From positions 2,867,001 through 2,931,000 of the forward strand of contig NZ_LN832559.1 in the NCBI RefSeq assembly GCF_900005615.1: a stretch of DNA of 64,000 nucleotides, given 5' to 3'. Position 1 is the stretch's first letter, and each line of letters opens with the position of its first letter. The position numbers and the translations under genes are program-made. The stretch comes from Paracoccus aminovorans. Lineage in GTDB: Bacteria; Pseudomonadota; Alphaproteobacteria; Rhodobacterales; Rhodobacteraceae. Shown one piece after another: positions 60,323-64,000 of this stretch. Under the pieces are notes generated by a model. That model was not told the origin of the DNA and did not search any database. It was given only the letters and a program-made list of their open reading frames with translations.

Positions 60323-61410
60323 TGCGCAAGGTCCTGATTCCCGCGCTGCTCGTGGTGATGACGCTGGCGCAGCAGGCCGCCGGCTTCGGCATGTCGCGGC
60401 AAGACCCCGCGCCCGAGCCGCCGCGGCCGGTGGTCAGCGTCCTGGTCAGCGACGACCTGGCCGCCCGCCATTCCATCCCCGGGGTGATCGCCGCCCGGAT
60501 CGAGGTCGCGCTGGGCTTCCAGACGCTGGGCCGGCTTACCGCGCGCGATGTCGATGTCGGCGACATCGTGCGGCAGGGCCAGGTGCTGGCCTCGCTCGAT
60601 CCCGGCGATCTTCAGGGCGACGTCCGCGCCGCCCAGGCCGCGGTCGATGCCGCGCAGGTCGAACTGCGCACGGCCCAGGCCAGCGCCGACCGCACCCGGG
60701 CGCTGGCCCGGCGCAACGTCGCCTCGGCCGCGCAGCTCGAACAGGTCGAGCGCGCACTGGCCGCCGCCATGGCCGCCGAGCAGCAGGCGGAATCCGAACT
60801 GATCCGCGCCCGCGATGCCGAAGGTTTCGCCGAGATGCGCGCGCCTTTCGACGGCGTCATCAGCGCGGTCCATGCCAATCCCGGCGCCGTGGTCAGCGCC
60901 GGCGAGCCGGTGATCCGGCTTTCCGCGCAGAAAGGCATCGAGGCCGTCATCGACCTGCCCGATACCGCGCTGTCGCGGGTCAAGGCCGGCGACCGTTATG
61001 AAATCTGGTCCGAAGACGAGCCCGACCGCCTGCTGCCCGCCACCGTCTCGCAAATCGAGCCGGTGGCGGATGCCATGACCCGGACCCGGCAGGTTCACCT
61101 GTCGCTGGGGGACGATGCGGCGCTGCGTCTGGGCGCATTGGTGCGGGCGCGGCCGGCCGGCCCGGCCCAGGCCAGGCCGACCCTGCCAGAGGGCGCGATC
61201 CTGCAGCGCGACGGCGCCAGCCTGGTCTGGATCGTCACCCGCGACGGCGACCGCGCCAGCGTCTCTCTGCGGCCCGTCCAGATCCAGGACCCGCCGCTGG
61301 GCGGCCGGGTCGCGATCCGCTCCGGCCTTGCGACGGGCGACGAGGTGGTGATCCGCGGCATCCATTCCCTCGCCGAGGGCCAAGCCGTAGGGGCAAGTGT
61401 GGCGCCATGA
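60322..61410 (+). CDS. RND efflux membrane fusion protein, second of two
   Basis: 362 residues from the second of two adjacent ATG codons; the first (60319) overlaps the upstream TGA but leaves no space after the AAGGGGG site. HlyD-type features are ALGFQTLGRLTARDVDVGDIV, a helical hairpin (about 90-165) and MRAPFDGVISAVHANPGAVV. Two distinct fusion proteins of one pump suggest a hetero-oligomeric adaptor, as shown for TriA/TriB. Its stop overlaps the pump ATG by 4 bp. Confidence 0.88.
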   Translation: MRKVLIPALLVVMTLAQQAAGFGMSRQDPAPEPPRPVVSVLVSDDLAARHSIPGVIAARIEVALGFQTLGRLTARDVDVGDIVRQGQVLASLDPGDLQGDVRAAQAAVDAAQVELRTAQASADRTRALARRNVASAAQLEQVERALAAAMAAEQQAESELIRARDAEGFAEMRAPFDGVISAVHANPGAVVSAGEPVIRLSAQKGIEAVIDLPDTALSRVKAGDRYEIWSEDEPDRLLPATVSQIEPVADAMTRTRQVHLSLGDDAALRLGALVRARPAGPAQARPTLPEGAILQRDGASLVWIVTRDGDRASVSLRPVQIQDPPLGGRVAIRSGLATGDEVVIRGIHSLAEGQAVGASVAP

Positions 61411-64000
61411 CCGAACGCGGCTTCAACCTTTCCGACTGGGCCCTGCATCACCGCTCGCTGGTGTGGTTTCTGCTGATCGTGTCGATGGTCGCGGGCACGC
61501 TGGGCTATCTGCGCCTGGGCCGCGAGGAGGACCCGAACTTCACCATCAAGATCATGGTGATCAGCGCCTCGCTTCCCGGCGCCACCATCGAGGACACGCT
61601 GGACCAGGTCACCACCCGGATCGAGACCAAGCTCGAGGAACTGGACGAGCTGAAATTCACCCGCTCGGTGACCATGCCCGGCCAATCCATCGTCTACCTG
61701 GAACTGGATCCCACCATCCGCGGTCCGCAGGTGCCCGAGGTCTGGAAGCGGGTCCGCAGCATGATGTCGGACATCCGCCCCGACTTTCCCCAGGAATTCC
61801 AGGGCTTCCAGTTCAACGACGATTTCGGCGACGTGTTCGGCAATATCTACGCCTTCACCTCGGACGGCTTCACCCAGCGCGAATTGCGCGATCGGGTCGA
61901 GGCCATCCGCAAGCAGGTCCAGGCCCTGCCCATGGCCGGCAAGACCTCGCTGCTGGGCGTGCGCAAGGAACAGATCTATCTGGAATTCTCCTCGGCGCGG
62001 CTGGCGGCGATGGGGCTGAACCACAACCAGGTGGTGCAGACGCTGGCGGTGCAGAACGCCATCGCGCCTTCGGGTATCGTGCAGGCGGGGCCGGAACAGG
62101 TGCTGGTGCGCGTCGGCGGCCAGTTCGACGACGCCGCAGCCATCGCGGCGGTGAACCTGCGCGTGGGCGAGCGCTTCTTCAACATCGGCGACGTGGCCAC
62201 CGTGCGGCGCGGCTACGAGGACCCGCCGACCGCGCTGTTTCGCTATAACGGGCAAGAGGCGGTCGGGTTGCAGATCGGCATGCGCGACGGCGGCAACATC
62301 CTGGAGTTCGGCAAGCAAGTGGACGCGCTGATGGCGGACGTGGCCCGCAACCTGCCCATCGGCATCGAGATGGCCAAGGTCGCCGACCAGCCCCATGTGG
62401 TGGACGAGGCCGTCGGCCATTTCGTCCAGGCCCTGGTCGAGGCGGTGGCCATCGTGCTGCTGGTCAGCTTCGTCAGCCTCGGGCTGCGGGCGGGGCTGGT
62501 GGTGACGCTGACCATACCGCTGGTGCTGGCGATCACCTTCATCGTCCTGGACATCTACGGCATCACCCTGCAACGCATCTCGCTGGGCGCGCTGATCATC
62601 GCGCTGGGGCTCTTGGTCGACGACGCGATGATCGCCATCGAGACCATGATCTCGCGCCTCGAACTGGGCGAAAACCTGGAAAGCGCCGCCAGCTACGCCT
62701 GGAGCTCCATCGCCTTTCCGATGCTGACCGGCACGTTGGTCACGGTGGCGGGCTTCATCCCCATCGGCCTGAACAGCTCGGCCGCCGGCGAATTCACCTT
62801 TTCGCTCTTCGTGGTCATCGCGGTCTCGCTGATCGTCAGCTGGATCGTCGCGGTGCTGTTCGCGCCGCTTCTGGGGGTGACGCTGCTGCCGGCGCGGATG
62901 AAGCACGGCGCCGGGCGCGCGGGCTGGCTGCGCCGGCGCTTCCACGGCCTGCTGCTGTTGGGGATGCGCTACAAGTGGCTGACCATCGCCATCACCCTGG
63001 CGGTCTTTGCCGCCTCGGTCGTCGGCATGCGCTTCGTCGAGCAGCAGTTCTTCCCGACCTCGGACCGGACCGAGATCATCGTCGACGTGAACGAACGCGC
63101 CAATGCCTCGATCGCCAAGACCGATGCCGACATCGCGCGCATCGAGGCGATGCTGGCCAACCACGACGACGCCTTGTTCTGGACCAGCCATGTCGGCCAA
63201 GGGGCGCCGCGTTTCGTGCTGTCGATGGACGTGCCGACGCCGGGCCCCTACATGGGCCAGATCGTGATCCAGACACCGGACCTGGCCGCGCGGGACCGGC
63301 TGAAGGCCAGCCTGGTCGAGTTCGGTCGCAACGACCTGATCGGCACCGATCTTTACGTCAAGAACCTAGAAATCGGGCCGCCGGTCGGCAAGCCCGTGCA
63401 ATACCGGGTGTCCTCAGCGGACCCGGATCAGGCGCGCGACGCGGCCCGCGATCTGGCCGCCGTGCTGGCGACCGAGCCGCGGTTGCGCGACATCTCGCTG
63501 GACTGGAACGAGCCGGCGCGGGTGGTCCGCCTGCAGGTCAACCAGGACCAGGCCCGGCGGCTGGGGGTCACGAACGAGGATATCTCCGGCGCGCTGGCCG
63601 GCACATTCAACGGGCGGACCATCACCCAACTGCGCGACGGCATCTTCCTGATCAACGTCACCGCCCGCGGCTCGCAAGAGGATCGCGAGTCGGTCGAGTC
63701 GATCCAGAACCTGCAACTGGCGACCCAGACCGGCACGCCGATCCCGCTGGCCTCGCTGGCGGTGCTGGAATACGGCACCGAACAGCCGCTGATCATGCAG
63801 CGCGACGGGCTGCCCACGGTGACGGTCAAGGCCGACATCGCCGGCAAGGACCAGCCGGCGACCCTGGTCGCGGCCTTGGCCGAGCGGGTGGCGCAGTTCC
63901 GGCAGAGCCTGCCGCAGGGCGTCAAGGTCACGGTCGGCGGCACGGTCGAGACCTCGGCCGAAAGCCAGGAGCCCATCGCCGCCGTGGTCCCGGTCATGCT
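61407..64000 (+). CDS. RND efflux pump (TriC/AcrB-type), 3' end outside window
   Basis: The frame from ATG 61407 remains open to the end of the window (about 864 residues seen of about 1020). RND features are present: an N-terminal membrane helix (LVWFLLIVSMVAGTLGYLRL), PGATIEDTLDQVTTRIETKL and, in the helix 4 region, proton-relay-type GLLVDDAMIAIETM. The first membrane block (about 340-520) and a large second periplasmic loop are recognisable. The pump exports small amphiphilic compounds; substrates are unknown. Its two upstream fusion proteins make it most like TriC. Confidence 0.92.
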   Translation, partial: MTERGFNLSDWALHHRSLVWFLLIVSMVAGTLGYLRLGREEDPNFTIKIMVISASLPGATIEDTLDQVTTRIETKLEELDELKFTRSVTMPGQSIVYLELDPTIRGPQVPEVWKRVRSMMSDIRPDFPQEFQGFQFNDDFGDVFGNIYAFTSDGFTQRELRDRVEAIRKQVQALPMAGKTSLLGVRKEQIYLEFSSARLAAMGLNHNQVVQTLAVQNAIAPSGIVQAGPEQVLVRVGGQFDDAAAIAAVNLRVGERFFNIGDVATVRRGYEDPPTALFRYNGQEAVGLQIGMRDGGNILEFGKQVDALMADVARNLPIGIEMAKVADQPHVVDEAVGHFVQALVEAVAIVLLVSFVSLGLRAGLVVTLTIPLVLAITFIVLDIYGITLQRISLGALIIALGLLVDDAMIAIETMISRLELGENLESAASYAWSSIAFPMLTGTLVTVAGFIPIGLNSSAAGEFTFSLFVVIAVSLIVSWIVAVLFAPLLGVTLLPARMKHGAGRAGWLRRRFHGLLLLGMRYKWLTIAITLAVFAASVVGMRFVEQQFFPTSDRTEIIVDVNERANASIAKTDADIARIEAMLANHDDALFWTSHVGQGAPRFVLSMDVPTPGPYMGQIVIQTPDLAARDRLKASLVEFGRNDLIGTDLYVKNLEIGPPVGKPVQYRVSSADPDQARDAARDLAAVLATEPRLRDISLDWNEPARVVRLQVNQDQARRLGVTNEDISGALAGTFNGRTITQLRDGIFLINVTARGSQEDRESVESIQNLQLATQTGTPIPLASLAVLEYGTEQPLIMQRDGLPTVTVKADIAGKDQPATLVAALAERVAQFRQSLPQGVKVTVGGTVETSAESQEPIAAVVPVM

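Noticed and set aside
61095..63200. A 701-codon minus-strand frame opposite the RND pump
   Set aside because: Antisense shadow; the plus-strand pump frame is continuous to the window end and has RND motifs.

Overview
The window is high-GC alphaproteobacterial DNA, most likely from a Paracoccus-like member of the Rhodobacterales. This is an inference from gene content: a 2,3-dihydroxybenzoate/VibH-type catechol siderophore locus, a CtrA-like site at the flagellar genes, short GC hairpins each followed by a recurring tail at gene ends, and heavy use of 4-bp ATGA/GTGA start-stop overlaps. No 16S rRNA gene is present to settle it.

Region 1 (1-15620), mostly housekeeping: the end of an alpha-2-macroglobulin-like protein; a GAF/Fis regulator, aldehyde dehydrogenase and DUF779 protein group; a Trm112-like/LON-domain/thioredoxin-TPR operon; exonuclease III; an orphan OmpR-type response regulator; GTP cyclohydrolase II with an L,D-transpeptidase-like protein; an SDR; an rRNA-methyltransferase-like protein; a VOC protein; a metallophosphoesterase and a lipid kinase.

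Region 2 (15984-22555), catechol siderophore locus: isochorismate synthase, isochorismatase and DHB dehydrogenase on +, a free aryl carrier protein and DHB-AMP ligase on -, and a divergent stand-alone condensation enzyme with an intact HHxxxDG motif. Together they can make 2,3-DHB, activate it, load it on the carrier and transfer it to an amine. No multidomain NRPS is present here.

Region 3 (22561-25682): two membrane/secreted proteins of unknown role, tRNA-Gly(GCC), a cyclopropane fatty acid synthase and tRNA-Cys(GCA).

Region 4 (about 25700-47100), accessory island beside tRNA-Cys: a truncated integrase, a decayed IS66 element (two frameshifts in tnpC), an IS3 fragment, a type I-C CRISPR array of 90 identical 32-bp repeats, a complete cas2-cas1-cas4-cas7-cas8c-cas5-cas3 set (transcribed cas3 to cas2, towards the array), an intact IS5-family element just upstream of cas3, several unknown small proteins and a DUF4143-type ATPase. 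A 9-bp inverted repeat lies 22 bp upstream of cas3.

Region 5 (47131-48506): two tandem I78-like lipoproteins and a TetR-family regulator. Region 6 (49036-59081): part of a flagellar regulon in two divergent operons (fliL, motA, motE-like, flhA, fliR, flhB on -; fliF, fliH, fliN, fliP on +) with a near-consensus CtrA box between them. Region 7 (59261-64000): an RND efflux system with two membrane fusion proteins in tandem followed by the pump (TriABC layout); the pump runs off the window end.
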